Part shown: positions 49,799 through 62,860 of the stretch, in pieces
How the letters are laid out: every line of letters begins with the position of its first letter
Position numbering within the stretch: the stretch's first letter is position 1
Source of the DNA: Trileptium ribeirensis
Taxonomy: Eukaryota; Nematoda; Enoplea; Enoplida; Thoracostomopsidae
Direction: 5' to 3'
NCBI GenBank assembly: GCA_030248225.1
Contig: JASANE010000614.1
Span: 62,001-126,000, forward strand
Length of the DNA stretch: 64,000 bases
Program-made: the position numbers and the translations under genes
Notes under the pieces: generated by a model
Told to the model about the DNA's origin: nothing
Database searches by the model: none
Seen by the model: the letters and a program-made list of their open reading frames with translations, nothing else

Positions 49799-51276
49799 TA
49801 TATTATAGTTTAATTTTATGACGTTTAAAACATTAATTTTGTTACTTTTCCTTTCAGCAAAATAAATGTTTTCGAAGTTAAGGTGACACACTTGGAATAG
49901 TGTTTTTGACAAAGTGGAGTTTCAAGATTCTTGTCATTTTATAAGTAGATATAAAGTTCCATACACATGGATAACCGCAGCATTGCAACAGTAACCAGAA
50001 GCTTTGCGGAGAAATGTCGCATATGATGATGTTTTTAAATGTTCGCCAATACCTAACCTTACTATGTTAACATCGGCTGAAGTCACTTTTGGTATTCTAG
50101 TTGCAATAATGATATGATAATTGCATTTTATATTAATCGCGCAAACAAAACTACATTTTAAATCACTGTCGTAAAACACACAAAACGGAAGGACTTATTT
50201 TCGTTGCCGTAAGATGTTCAGCGTTTAGTACGTCAGAATAACTCCTTAATCCCTGAATCGATTCAGCCGATTTTAGTAGTATTCGACTCAACTCGTCAAT
50301 GCGGTTCAAGAGATATATAAAATTAGGCATTTATAGAGATTTTTTGAAAATTTTGGGTATCAAAACGACCACTTTGAACCAAAAAATCTAAAACAATTTT
50401 GCATAAAACTCACCGTAAGACATATTTTCTGAACCAGCTCTTCGTGCTGTGTCGAATGTTGCCGACAGCGTCACCGCTTCTTTTAAATGCATTATTTTCA
50501 GCCTGAGGGGGGGAGCTAAAGGAAAAGATCGTTAACAAGGCAACGACATAGGCTTTTGGTGAGCTAAACTCACACCTACTGGCTGGTTCCAGCGGGAGAG
50601 GAGGTGTCAAATATTTTTGAACAATTTTAGAAAAATTTTCAAAAACGATAGATTCCAGGAACCTACAGTCAAGTTCAGAAATAAAAGGAAATTTTTCGCG
50701 ATATGGTTCGCAAAATATTAATAGCTGTTTAGTTTATATTCATGAATTTATAACGAACTATTCGCGAAAAATTTGCGTTTATTTTGAGCGTGAATATATG
50801 TGGTGGTCTGTATTTAGTGATCCCAGAACAATTGGGCTGGGTATAAATTTAGTGTACACGAACGGGAGGATACTGATTTGATAGTCTAAGGAGTCGGGTA
50901 GGGAAATCGTGTTTATGACTCAGCAAGTGAGTCAAAAATCTTGGGGGTGTAAGATAGAAAACGATTGCGACTTACTTCGGGCGTCATCAAGGCAAACCTA
51001 AAAACTGTCACACTCTTAAGCAGTGTTGACTATCATCATAACATTACATTATCGTGAAAATTTATGGTGAACCTTTGTTTCCACTTGCGAGGCGTATATA
51101 ATGCTTATTTCACCAGTTGTGCGACAAATACAAAGCACATTATTATTCCCTGGAATTTCATTTAATTATCTTCATTTGAAAACACTGGTACTACAAGACT
51201 TTTTGGTATTTCAACTCAGACGATAATAGATTTTGTCCATAGTCGCTGCTTTTATATGTGAACTTTGTAATTTAAG

Positions 51277-51392
51277 ATTATCGAGGACATCGAAAATATG
51301 GACCTTGGCGACGAGTACGATTGGCACAGGGGTGATCGTTTTGGATGTTGGCATGTTCACAACCACAATGCAGTCGATGAACTGCGTATGGT
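51277..51392 (+). CDS. NDUFA10: NDUFA10 exon g
   Basis: Located because exons f and h do not share phase. It has a GTAATTTAAG acceptor and a GT/GTAAGT donor, phase 0 in and phase 2 out, restoring a continuous frame. It begins IIEDIENMDLGDEYDWHRGD and ends HNHNAVDELRMV. IIEDIENMDL fits the conserved VVEDIERxDF motif that follows PGDV in this family. The rest is divergent, with several His and Trp residues. The longest frame through this interval starts upstream of the acceptor and is partly intronic. Confidence 0.85.
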
Positions 51393-51479
51393 GTAAGTTT
51401 GTTATTATTCTTATTACGCAAGGCGATAATCATTACTTTATATTACTGTACTCTTAATCCACAAACTAGGCCATAATTG

Positions 51480-52715
51480 CAAGAAATAACGCTTGAATTT
51501 TTACCTTTATTTCATAGTAAAATAATAAGTGCCGATGCCTCTTTTTTGTTTTTTGATTAATTATCTTATTCTGGTTTGATGTATGGCACCCTCGTGGTTC
51601 CTCGACTCAAAATTAGAAAATTTGTTTTGACATCCTGGGCGGCTCAAATGTTTCGAATGGTGGTTTCCGGTAAGTGAAACTCATTGCCGGCGTTGGTTTT
51701 ACTCTGCGACCCATGGTTTCATGGTACAAGGGTATGGCACCCCCGTGGTTCGGGGTCAGCGATCAAAATGAGGGTTTTACCCCATTTCAAAACACTTTAC
51801 GGAAACAAGGTTATCTTTTATCTTAACTTTCTAATTTTTTATCTGGATGGTTTGATTTCATAGTAAAATGATAGCTGCCGATGCATCTTTTTTTCGTTTT
51901 TCGATAAAGGCTCCTGTTTTGCAGTTATGGGGTTTGAGGTATGGCACCCTCGTGGTTCCTCGACCCAAAATTCGAAAATTTGTTTTGACGTCCTTGGCGG
52001 CTGAAAAGTTTCACTTGGAGTTTTCGGGCATGGAAAACTCATTGCCGGTGTTGTTTTGCTGTACGACCATGGGTACTGGGGCATAGCGCCCCCAAGGTTT
52101 CGTCGTAAGAGGGCAAAATGAGAATTTTTTATCTCATTTTAGTGCCTTTCACGGAAGCAAGGTTATTTTTATTTTAACTTTCGAATTTTTTTCTTTGGAT
52201 GGTTTTATTTCATAGTAAACTGATAAGTGCCGATGGCCCTTTTTGTTTTTGATTAAGGCTCCTGTTCATGGGTTTTGAGGTATGGCAGCACCCTCGTGGT
52301 TCCGTGACCCAAAATTCGAAAAATTGTTCTGACGTCCTGGGCCACTGAAAAGTATGACTTGGGAGACTTAAGGCATGGGAACTCATTGCCGGTGTTAGAT
52401 TTGGTCTAAGTTTTTGCGACCCATGGTTCCATGGATACCGGAGTATCGCGCCCCCATGGTTCATCGACCAAAAATTCCTAATTTTATGGTGACGTCCTGG
52501 GAGGCTTATACTTGCATTTGGGTGATTTTCGAGCATGGGAAACTTATTGCCGGTGTTAGATTTGTTCTAAGTTGTGCGGTATTCTGTGATATCCATATAT
52601 AGAATATTGACGTATGCTATCGAAAGATGATTGGCTGTACACGCAAAAGGCGTAGGTGTACCTATGTTTCACTATGTTCTGTAACCTCGATAGAGGTACT
52701 AGTTGTTATGTTTAG
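51480..52715 (-). repeat. Family H element, inverted array copy
   Basis: Reverse orientation: the terminal motif appears near 52670-52700 as TTTCACTATGTTCTGTAACC, and monomer blocks (GGTATGGCACCCTCGTGGTT and similar) recur at about 51590, 51735, 51945 and 52275. It starts 90 bp after the NDUFA10 exon at 51277-51392. Confidence 0.72.
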
Positions 52716-54149
52716 TTTTCTATCACAATGTTTTCACTATTATATGTTGCAACAAAAATCTGTGGTGTTATAAAATCGTTAGGAACTGTGACAATATTTA
52801 TTAATCTAATAGCAAAACCAACATTGAATATGAATTTATGTTATTATGTTAAAAATTGTACAGAAAATAATGGTTCAAATATACGTGTTTGATCTTCAAG
52901 GGTTTAATCTTAAACCTCTTCGAAGCTGTTAATATAAAGTATGGCGTCGATATGTTTAAAAATGGAATTTATGTCACGGCCAGAAACAGCAGAAACAACT
53001 TATAAAAGACTTCAATAAAAGGAACTTGCAAAAGAGAAACTTGTAGCTGTTTATTAGCTTGTAAAATGATATTTACTTTTGTCTTGAAATCGTTGCAAAA
53101 TAGATATAATTCGATTTATTTATTAGACCTTTTTGCTAACAGCAATTTTAACAGGTATGTTTAGAAAATCTGCGTCGTTTAAAAACATCCTTTCTTTCAG
53201 TAATGGCAATGCCTTTGGTTACTCACTAAAATATTGAAAAGAAGCAGAATATCCAAATGTTTTTAACATTGGTTTTATGAAAATTTCGCAACAGGACATT
53301 AACGCAAACGCATTTTACAACAGTACATACCTACTTTACAACCCGTCAAATAATAACACGAACTTCAACATTGCAGTAAACAAACAACAAGTAGTTGCTA
53401 CTTTCCAAATTTAGAAGTTTAAGGTAATTTTTCATTTTTTTGGATAGCTAGCTGTGTTGGAAAATGAGAGGGTTTTGTTCGACTTATAACAATGACGTGA
53501 TACAAATAGCGGAGTGTGAATTATGGAGCAATGTTAATGTTAGCACTCTGACTATATGAAGTTGGCTTTCCTCACGCTTGTCCACATCATAACACTCTGT
53601 CACCTAAAAACGTCAGCGTTTACAAACCTATAACAAAAATACAAGTCAAGCAGGTGTCTGAAGTCGCTATGCTGACAAATCTTAAACAGCCTTTGAAGTA
53701 TCGTGTGAAAAAGGGATGTCACATTTTATGAGCTCTTTAATAACAACACTTCTGTACAGACCATAAATAAACGGATAGTATTGACTATGGGGTAATAAGT
53801 CATAACCCGATTATTTATAATGCTGTTTTATGACGCAGTCTACCATTGTTGTTTAGAGGTTTGTGAAAGCTAATTCTAATGCTTTTCCGTAGCTAATGTC
53901 GTTAAGGTGTTACAGAATATCGGTTGAGCACATATCAAAATAGTGGCTATAAGATTGGGTTGTTCCAGGGTACTGAGCGAAGGGACAGTAATTAGTATTA
54001 CAGTTTTTAAATATTCGCCATTGATTCCACAAAATTAACATTTATAGATACATTGTTGTAGAATGTTTTGTAACACTTGTACATACACTTCAGAATTGTA
54101 CAAAGCTGTCATAATAGTGTTGATACACTTGACATGGGGGAATGTTTAC
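52716..54149. other. NDUFA10 intron, no feature seen
   Basis: AT-rich with short frames. 49799-51276 and 54863-56517 are likewise without recognised content, apart from a possible mariner-like terminus (TACAGTACGCACCAC) near 55624. Confidence 0.35.
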
Positions 54150-54554
54150 TGTCTCCTTCATTCGCTGAGGAATTTTTGCCAGGGCCATGAACAGTGGATC
54201 AGGGTGTTTCGGAACTGGGGGCACGGGGCGTGAACTGGTGGGTCATGATTTAAAAACTTTTAAAACATATTTTTTCAGCGAAAAACGCTATAATATTAAT
54301 AAATAGGCTCAGAAACGGTGCAGAAATGTCTTTATTGAATCTAAAAGCAACTTTTCAACCATTTTTTGCTGAAATTAGTCAAATTTTAACTTGGGAAAGC
54401 GATTTTGTGAATTTTTTTGTATAATCTGATGTGCGTTTTTTCGGGGGGAGGGGGAAGCCCAAAAATTTTGCCAGAGTAACCTGAGCGCACGTTTTTACCA
54501 GAGGGCGTCGGAAAATTCCAGGTCCCCAACCCCACGTTGGAGAAGCCAGGTTTA
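54150..54554 (-). mobile_element. Foldback element F1, copy 4
   Basis: Reverse orientation. The right end inverse is CTGGCTTCTCCAACGTGGGG and the left end is CTGTCTCCTTCATTCGCTG. Flanking GTTTA on both sides may be the target duplication. Confidence 0.6.
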
Positions 54555-54750
54555 CAAAAACATGAAAGCAATCTGCAATAAATTATACTCGTTATATATT
54601 GTAGTCATAGCTTAGGTAGTTTCTAGGTGAAATTGTCATAGCCTGTGGTTTAGAGTGGCGGTGTTCAACAGCTTGGTGAATTATTATACCTACTACGTTA
54701 CCGTCTTCCCCTTTCGGTTTGTAATATATTTATTGTGCTTGTTGGTGTAG

Positions 54751-54862
54751 AATGACAAGAAAAGAACAAACAAAATATTACGATGCACCTCACTGGAACG
54801 TGGCTGATATATTATACCACCCGGAAGATATACAGAAGGCTCAAGACGTGTTGGACGAACAT
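54751..54862 (+). CDS. NDUFA10: NDUFA10 exon h
   Basis: A 112-bp exon after TTGGTGTAG, ending at GTAAGT; phase 2 in, phase 0 out. Its first base completes the Val codon of exon g. It reads MTRKEQTKYYDAPHWNVADI then LYHPEDIQKAQDVLDEH. The layout (basic helix, then xxPxxxVxxLxxxPEDxxK) follows the NDUFA10 C-terminal region, but identity is clearly weaker than in exons a-f. Confidence 0.8.
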
Positions 54863-56517
54863 GTAAGTCATTGCGACATCACTGCTTTTAGTAAGCGCTA
54901 TCTTATTGTTTTCAACTAATTAAACAAAATAGTTATTAATACTTAATATTTCATTAACAAATAAGAATAGTAGTGTATTAAAAATCAGTGCTGTGTACAA
55001 AACAACTGACTGTTTACAGTTATTTAATGTTGCAGTATTCTTGAGTTTTGAGAGCACGTAACATTGTTATGGAAAGCAGGAAAGTGGTACTACCTCGATT
55101 TTTAAAGCAATGTCATATTTTCAACAAAATTAAAAATTCAGCTCAATTTTTAATAAACTTCTGTAATATTGTGCTTACAAAATTGTTAAAGTTGTTGAAT
55201 TTGTTCGTTTTTATTTCAATTATACAAAATATTCTAGATGTTTTGGATATAACGCCAACTGCATAAGCTAATTTTAATCCTACAATTTTTGGAAGTCAAC
55301 CTACACACACAGTACCTCCCAGAGACGTCCACTGCTAGTTCGACTTTGGCTGGCCGGTGGAAATATGTTATTACCCTGCTCGCTCAATGTATGCTCGCTG
55401 TTCTCTCGAAGCTCACTCAATCGGAAGGCCACAGTAATTTATGGCTAAACAGTACTTTAAGTAAAGTTGAATAATTAGAATTTCCATGAAAATGAGAGTT
55501 ACTTAAAACCATAATCTGAAAATTCAGTCAGAAAAATATTTTGGTAGTTACTTTAAGTTTGAGGATATTTTATTCCACAGTGACCTGTTATTATCTCTCA
55601 AAAAAATAATTTGGCTGATGATACAGTACGCACCACATATGTTGTGGCGCTAGCGAGTGGCTCATTTGAGATTTCGAAAATTAAGTACAAATTCTATTTT
55701 TAAAACAACAATATCTTTACCCGAATCACCAGTGACTCTGGAACGAAATGCGGCGAGTTTTGGTAGCTTTAAACTGTTAGATTGATCTACAAACAGAGAG
55801 CAAAAACACCCACATAGCTGTAGCGGTTACGAAGATACTTACATTTTCGTTTATTCTGGTCCGCTTGGGCCCATAAAAACCATTTTCACCAAACCCTGCA
55901 GCGTTAATACTGACAACAATGGTGCTTTTTCTGCATCTACACTGGAGGGAGGGCTGCCAAAACGAGCCCAATATCACCCATATAGCTGGATCGGGTTAGG
56001 ATTACTGCCATTTCCGTGTTTTTTGGTCTTTTGGCCCAATCATACAGCGTAAATGATGAAAATACCTGTACATCGACTGCAGCTACAAGAAGGATGAATT
56101 CTTCTACATAGTGAGTCCAATATCACTAATATAGTTCGAGTGGGTCAGGAGCTATGGCGTTTTTGTGTATTTTGGGTCCCTTGGAGCTTTTAAAAACCCT
56201 TCGGACCTTTAGGAGCTATTTTCTAAAAAGATTTGGTGTCTTATTTGTATTTAATCTTAGTGAGTATAATAATGCAGGCATTGGACTGAAAAAACATTTT
56301 CTTTTTAAGCAAACAGGACTTCCTTTTTTCAGTTTCTATTTATGGAATTTTCCCACATTAATTTAGTTGTTTTGTACAAGTTTCCATTCGACAGGGGCAG
56401 AACGTTTGTGTAATAAGCAACTGCATTGGAGGTTTTACCTACCTAAAGCATAGATGCTATTATCTATATGTTCTGGTTCTTTGGCTCATGTGGACCTGTA
56501 TTAATTTTATGTTCCAG

Positions 56518-56688
56518 CACTGGGGCGAATATGCAGCGTCATGGAATCCGGACAAAGATGGTTGGTTTAATGTGATTTTTAGCCTTAAATATAACCGGCA
56601 ACATCTTATGCGACAAACGGAATGGGTTGAACATTTTATGACTGACTACTGGTCTACGGGCTTTGGAAATGTGTACAATCGAAATTAG
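56518..56688 (+). CDS. NDUFA10: NDUFA10 terminal coding exon and stop codon
   Basis: Starts after TGTTCCAG in phase 0 and ends at TAG (56686-56688). It begins HWGEYAASWNPDKDGWFNVI and ends STGFGNVYNRN, rich in Trp and Tyr. I recognise no close match to the usual NDUFA10 C-terminus, so membership rests on splice phase, strand and distance from exon h. It could instead be an alternative or lineage-specific tail. An ATTAAA hexamer near 57303 is a possible poly(A) signal. Confidence 0.72.
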   Translation, partial: HWGEYAASWNPDKDGWFNVIFSLKYNRQHLMRQTEWVEHFMTDYWSTGFGNVYNRN

Positions 56689-59600
56689 AATATTGTTTTA
56701 AATAACTTCTCCAAAGTACAAAAATTATACCCAAGGGATCCCCACGTTAACTAGTTGTTCGCTTTGTGTCCTGAACAGATATTATAACTACAGTCCGCAT
56801 GGCATACTGAGTATGGATCAAGTAACTCTGAGGGACGTCACGTTATAATGTTAAAAAAGGAGCAGCTTAGAAACTGGGCTTCGGCAGCATAATGTATACC
56901 TAATGCATGCATGTAATTCTGTTTGTGTACGTACGCTTGTCCATTGGCTGTATAAAAACTACACTGTGAGACAGATTTCATTGTTTCAGCACGTACATTC
57001 TTAAAACTCAACTTAGTCCAAAACCGATTGTCATTTTCTCTGTATATTGTGGTTTGAGTTACGTTAAGTCACTATGAGTTAAGGAAGTTTTTCACATTTT
57101 AGTGCCGTCGCTAAGTTGATTCTGTATAAATACATCTCGTTTTCGATACATACTTGATGTAAAACCTTAACTTGTTTTGTTAGTATGTTTATATATGGTA
57201 AGTTTGTAGTAAGAATAGAATATGCTAGCTCTTTTATAGGGTAATGAAGTATTTTGTTGTGTTAACTTTACCGATTGTGTACTATTGTAGCAGTTGTATC
57301 ACATTAAAGTTTGTAATTTACATCCTGTGAAATGGTGCGTTCAGTTTTAGTAGCTCATGTCTTCATATCTCTCGAAATACTAAAATTAACTTGAAGCACT
57401 TTTACATGTATAATTAATTTATCCTAACTTTCGACACGAAACAGTTTGTCTTACGCACAAATTTGAGTGAATTTTTGCTGTGTGTAATCAACAAAAATGA
57501 TTCTTGCTGTGTGTAATCAACAAATGATTCTTTTGCGCTATTAGTAGAACATGTGAATCATTGGATTTTTAGGCCGAACATAGCATTTAAATAACGTTCA
57601 TTTTCTCACATTATATGTAAATTAATTTTGCGTTTCTAATAATATTCATTGGCATGCTTTGCTCATACATGCAAAAGGGTGATCCCATCTGAGGCGACGC
57701 ATACCACTCCATGCAAGCCGGATCGCCGGCTCCCCCCTTGGCGGGAACTTCGAACCCCCGCTTATGGCCCGGCGCACCACCGCCCACCGGCTGATCCCTT
57801 GGGAGATTGAAGGCCAACCCCCGCACCCCGAGGACTCTAGCTACCCCTGGAACCTCGGGCCTTGAGCATTGGTCTAAAAATAGAAGTGCCATAGAATACT
57901 ATGTTTTAAACACTACCGCCTAGATGCCGAGTTTAGGAAATACTCTATGTATCATCATATTTTAGATTTAGTTCTTCGAAGTAGTTTTTTTAATTATCCT
58001 TTGGTGTCATGTTAGCCCTTTTATGCTAATATGGTCCAAATGGGTACTTATGTTGACTGAGTTTGTTTGTTGTGTGGTGTATGTTTAAACGTGCATTGAT
58101 CTCGAAGTTCCTTAAGGAACCGAATAACTGCTCCCAGATAGCTGTGATTTCGCACGGCCAGGGTTCGCTCACTGGCATCATCTTGAATTTGTCAAGCAAT
58201 GCGCGACATATACACAAATTATTCGGACATGAAAGTGTTATTGACAAAAAGTTTTCAGCTGTTGGGCTGCTTTGGCATCATAAAGTTTTCGAAAAAAATT
58301 GTCTTGATCAATACAATAACACGTGCTTTTAAAACAGCGTTAACAAGCTGAATCGGAAGTTGCCAAAATCATATCATACTGTTCAAAGACGGATTCAGAA
58401 ATGCTGTTGACTAATTTAGTGTTTCAAATTATTTTATGAAACTCATTATCACTTTAATGCGCTATATGTCATCACAATGACCCAGAGGATCATTTTATGA
58501 ATCGCCTCAGCGAACTTAAATCGTATGGCATTATTCCATGTTGTTATTTTGCCATGCTCCTATTCTTAAATTAAAACATTAATAGAAGTTTCGACTGGTG
58601 TTCGTAGTCGATACTGTGTGTGAATTTTGTTAGATATTTTGGTCGACACAGATGTGTGCGCGGATGCGGGCCGAGTACGGGATGAAATCTTGAGTCCGTG
58701 GGTAGCGGATACACGTAAACGTTTAAAGTCCTACTGTTCAACAAGTGCTACTGTCTGAAGGACTATATGGCTCCGTACGGTTAGGGCCATCAAAAAAGAC
58801 GTGATCCCGCTTACGGGCCAATGTCCTGATTTTGTGCAGCTGTCGCTTTGTAAGTGTTTTTATAGGGCAGAGGCGAAATGACGAAATTATTCTTTTAATA
58901 CTGACCGCCGTTTGAAATAGTTGATGGTTCATTTCTTTTAATGAGCACTGTCTAAAAGGCAGTGTTTAGTTTAGTGAGTATCCGTCTGAAAAACAGCGAT
59001 TTGCGGAATTGGTCCTAGGGCAAAGATTGTGGGACAGTGTGGTCTGATCAATTTCACAATGTCTTTAAGCGAGAACCCTTTCGTTTAAAACGGCTGGTTG
59101 GGCAGTAGTGAGCTAAGTGGCGAAAGGGGTCAGTTTCTTTATCGTATAGCCTGGGCGGCAGCAAAAGATTATCACGGAGCTAGATGCAGAGGGAGGGATT
59201 TAAATCAGTAATGATATATAGGTTTATGAGTTACGGGCTTCGCGGGGTTGTAAAAATGTGAGCCCGCAGATACGGGCCTAGTAGCTGTGGACAAGCCTCC
59301 GATTTTCGCGGGTACCCACGACGGGCTCAGAATTTTAGCACACACACCTGTGGGCGACTACGGTCAAATAATTATATTGCTGTAATTAGTAAAAGTATCG
59401 TTATGGTATAGTACATGAGCGGAAAGTGAACCATACCTAGAAATTGATCATTTCAAAATTTCATGTCTAATTTCTCGTCGAATATATAGTAAAGATAAAT
59501 AATTTTTTATCATAACATTTAAGGACGTCCGAACTCAATGGTCAATTTGTATTTGGGTGCATACTATTTGTAGTGCTGTGAAAAAAAGAACACACTAATG

Positions 59601-61220
59601 AAAAACATTGAATCTGAAGCATAATCACTTGGTATATTTGCGTGCTGCGGTAACTACTAGGTCCATACAACCCGGCTTCTCCAAATTACTAACAATATAC
59701 CTGACAGGTAGTGATGTCCGCGCACCAGACCGATTTTAAAAATTAATCTGCCAGCCCGTTGAAATTTCTGTTTAAATTTGGTATATGGTCAAAGTTGCGA
59801 TAAAAATTTCTTAACATAGGACGATAACCCTTTAAATATGATTTAACGCAAAAATTTTAAATAATATGTGCTGTCGCTGCTTGTGTTTCGGAAGATGTTC
59901 TTTGAATGATGTGCTTTGAAGATCTTTCCGCCAGACGGTAACATTTGCGAACCTTATCGGCAAAAATTGTACAGTTATCGCAACGTTAATACAATAGTGC
60001 TCACATAAATATAACATGAACAGAATCGATTTTTATTTCTGGAACCGGGCTCTGAATCAAAGCCGTAATGCATTGCACTGTCTGGTGCAACGGATTAACG
60101 GTACGGCAGATTCTCCTAGAAACTGCTATAAGCCACTTAGTATCTTTTTGCGTTAGGGCTTTATAGTCGATTCAGCGACGAATCTAAGACGCTCTGACGA
60201 CTGTTTCCTCTAGTAACGAACCTAGATAGCGGATTTCGTGATAATTCGTTATAGTTTGGCTTGGAACCGTATGATTTGTTATTATTATGTGGTCCCGACG
60301 CTTTTAAATTGAAATTCGACTGCCGCCACAAACAGCGTGGTTTGCCTGTTTCACACACACTTGCTTCAGTGATTGTGGTTTATCACAATGTAACACTTCA
60401 GAAATTATTTTCTATATCCCCAGTGCCTACGGCAGTAATCTCATGCACATTTAGTTAGCTTCGACTGCTAAGTACTTATTAACAAGAGAGCATTGATCGA
60501 AGCCCAACTTATTATGAACCTCTTGGCTCTTGGGGTCTTGAAATCAATGAATATCAGGTGTTATTATCTCATGGACAGACAAGAAAGACATATATTTTTT
60601 GCTTTATGAAAAAGCTTTGTGGAGCCGAGGCTACTTTTTGGTCAAACGAGCCTAGCCTAGTCTTTTGCTTGACTGAAACGAGCCGAGCTTTGTGCCGAAA
60701 TTCGGAAAACTAGCCGAACTTAGGCAGTTCAATACGACCCAAACCAAGACTAAAATTAAGGTTCGTTCTCATATCTACCCTGCAAAATTTTTTTTTGGAT
60801 ATTTTAGCCATAATAGAGTAAAATTGGCATATTTTTAGCCAAACAAATAAAATTTCGAAAATTTTTAGCCTCGCAAGGAAAGTATATATCTGGGAGCATA
60901 TAACTGGTGGAAGCCAAGATTTACCAAAATAGCATGAACTGGATGGACACTAGATGAGGTCAATATACCTGGCGCCACCCGCTCCCATATTTGGAGAAAC
61001 CATACAGGAAATGTGCACAGATATGGTAACAATTTCAATAACTGGATTGAACCTGAAACAGCTCGATTCATATTGATGTTTGTGCGAAGCAAACACTAAT
61101 TGATTTCACAATACAACAAGTATACGATTAAAAATAAAGTCACATGAGATATTAATTACATATTTAAGTAAATCAATTGATTTCAAGTTACTGGAATACA
61201 AAACTGATATTATATAAAAG
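56689..61220. other. 3' flank of NDUFA10 and intergenic sequence
   Basis: Apart from the SINE-like relic, it holds a 31-bp tandem pair near 57476-57530 and patches of GC-rich iterated motifs at 59270-59345 (GCGGGTACCCACG) and 60640-60700 (GAGCC iterations) that look like ends of small DNA transposons. No gene recognised. Confidence 0.35.
57690..57870 (-). repeat. tRNA-derived SINE-like relic
   Basis: A GC-rich islet in AT-rich sequence. On the minus strand GGGGGTTCGAAGTTCCC resembles a tRNA T-arm with box B (GGTTCGAA), and about 35 bases upstream GGTGGGCGGTGGTGCGCCGG resembles a D-arm with a weak box A. The tail CCTCGGGCCTTGAGCATT has a partial match near 36735-36752. Confidence 0.4.
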
Positions 61221-61294
61221 ACAAATTTTTGCAAACAGACGATTTACTGGAAATGTGTACAAACCAATCTAAAAATTCAATCATTGCAAATCGA
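61221..61294 (+). CDS. Candidate exon of an unidentified plus-strand gene
   Basis: A 74-bp open segment between AAAAG and a good GA/GTGAGT donor. In the frame that fits the next exon it reads TNFCKQTIYWKCVQTNLKIQ and leaves in phase 2. Another frame is also open. I do not recognise the family. Support comes from the strong donor and the phase match with 61517-61668. Confidence 0.35.
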
Positions 61295-61516
61295 GTGAGT
61301 TTGAATTTGTGTTCGGGTTTTTTACATTTTTATCCATTATACATACACAAGGTCCGAAGTCCCAGGGGGATAGTTGGTGCAGGGGTGGGGGCAAAACTCG
61401 TTAGGGGGCATAAATTTTCGAAAATTTTTTCTAATTTTTGCCAATTTGTCCTTCAACTCCCCCCATGACCATGTATATATATTTTCATCTATTCACATAA
61501 CTTTATATAATTTTAG

Positions 61517-61668
61517 AAATAAAGTGGGTAACCCAAATATTTATAAGTATGAACTAGGACAATTTGTGGATATAAAAATAAATTTGCCCGCTTATGTTAT
61601 AACCGAGACCAGTTTGAACTGTACTACGTCCCTCAATTTGAACCTACAAAACGTCTCGATATATTTTC
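61517..61668 (+). CDS. Candidate exon of the same unidentified gene
   Basis: Follows a good TATAATTTTAG acceptor, enters in phase 2 and reads NKVGNPNIYKYELGQFVDIK then INLPAYVITETSLNCTTSLN. The composition (alternating hydrophobic and polar residues, balanced amino acids) looks like a beta-rich host protein rather than intron. It can end at the C/GTGAGC donor after 61668 or continue to a TAA at 61683-61685. Function unknown. Confidence 0.42.
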
Positions 61669-61889
61669 GTGAGCCATCTGATTAAAGTCTTTAAGTGAAT
61701 CTAAATCGGGTTCTGGACATCCAAATATTTACAACTTTACTGTAGGGTGGGAATAAATTTTTAACCTCGCATGCTTATTCAACTGAATTTGGCTTAAAGT
61801 TACAACATAAAAATTTCAAATTTTGAGCGCATTTATGATATTGGCTACCTAAAGCACTTTTGACTCAGCCTTTTAATTTACGGCAGCGA

Positions 61890-62860
61890 CACTCAAGAAG
61901 GATAAAAGAGAAATACGCACAAAAACAAGAAAAAAAGCAAAATAACACAAAAAACAAAAATACAAAGAACTACACTATCACAAACACCCCATAGAAATAT
62001 AACAGAAACACCCAAAATACTAAAAAGACCACAACGATAACCACAGATAACAACCAAATCAACGAGACAACAAACGAGCAGAAGATTTCGAGCGAACACC
62101 AAGAAAATAAGACCCAAAGCATATATTAACTAACTCGCTATCGACAAAACAATACCGCAATATCGAATATCTAGAAAATCGAAAACTCCAACATCGAATC
62201 ACGACAAAACAATCAAATCTCAACCATAATCCGCAAAAATACGCCAAACTACTACACACCCACCAAACAGAGTCTCAAAACAGCAATAAAAATATCAATC
62301 ACATAGAATCCCTAGCTCATCCCACTCACACTCCACCACTCCTAAACCCCAAAGCAATCAGATCAACCAAACAAATAACACAATTATCTCAGCAAAATAG
62401 CAACAAAATACCCAACATCCAAAACTCATCAGCACACAACCTACAGCTACAACACAAATCTAGAAATATCACACAAAAAAGAGAAATCAAAAATTCCCAA
62501 AGCAAACTATTACTTCCCCATACAAAAAACATCAAAAACTCTCCCCAACCCATCAACATCATATCCAAACAACTACATACTACATCCCAACGAAAGCACA
62601 CTAAACAAATCAACAATCATAATATCATAGCTACCATCCATAGCTAAAAACCAACAACTCACCAAACCAACCAACCACCAAACCATAAACTAAAAACAAA
62701 AACCACCCACATACAAAATCCCAAAAAAAAACAACTCACATATATAACCACATCCAACCCAAACCTCAAACCCCACCAACACCAAACACCCCAAACACAC
62801 AAAAAAAAAAACCAATCCTCCAAACAACCCACCAAAAAAACAACAACCAACCCCACCCCC
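61890..62860. other. Strongly strand-asymmetric, G-depleted segment
   Basis: On the plus strand A and C dominate and G is rare: 62644-62860 contains no G, 62521-62580 none, and 62161-62340 about 4-5 per 60. The right edge is abrupt at 62861 (GTATGCCTTGCGCGAC). Open frames on the minus strand here are low-complexity (Gly/Val/Leu/Phe/Cys/Trp) and follow from the composition. Confidence 0.85.
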
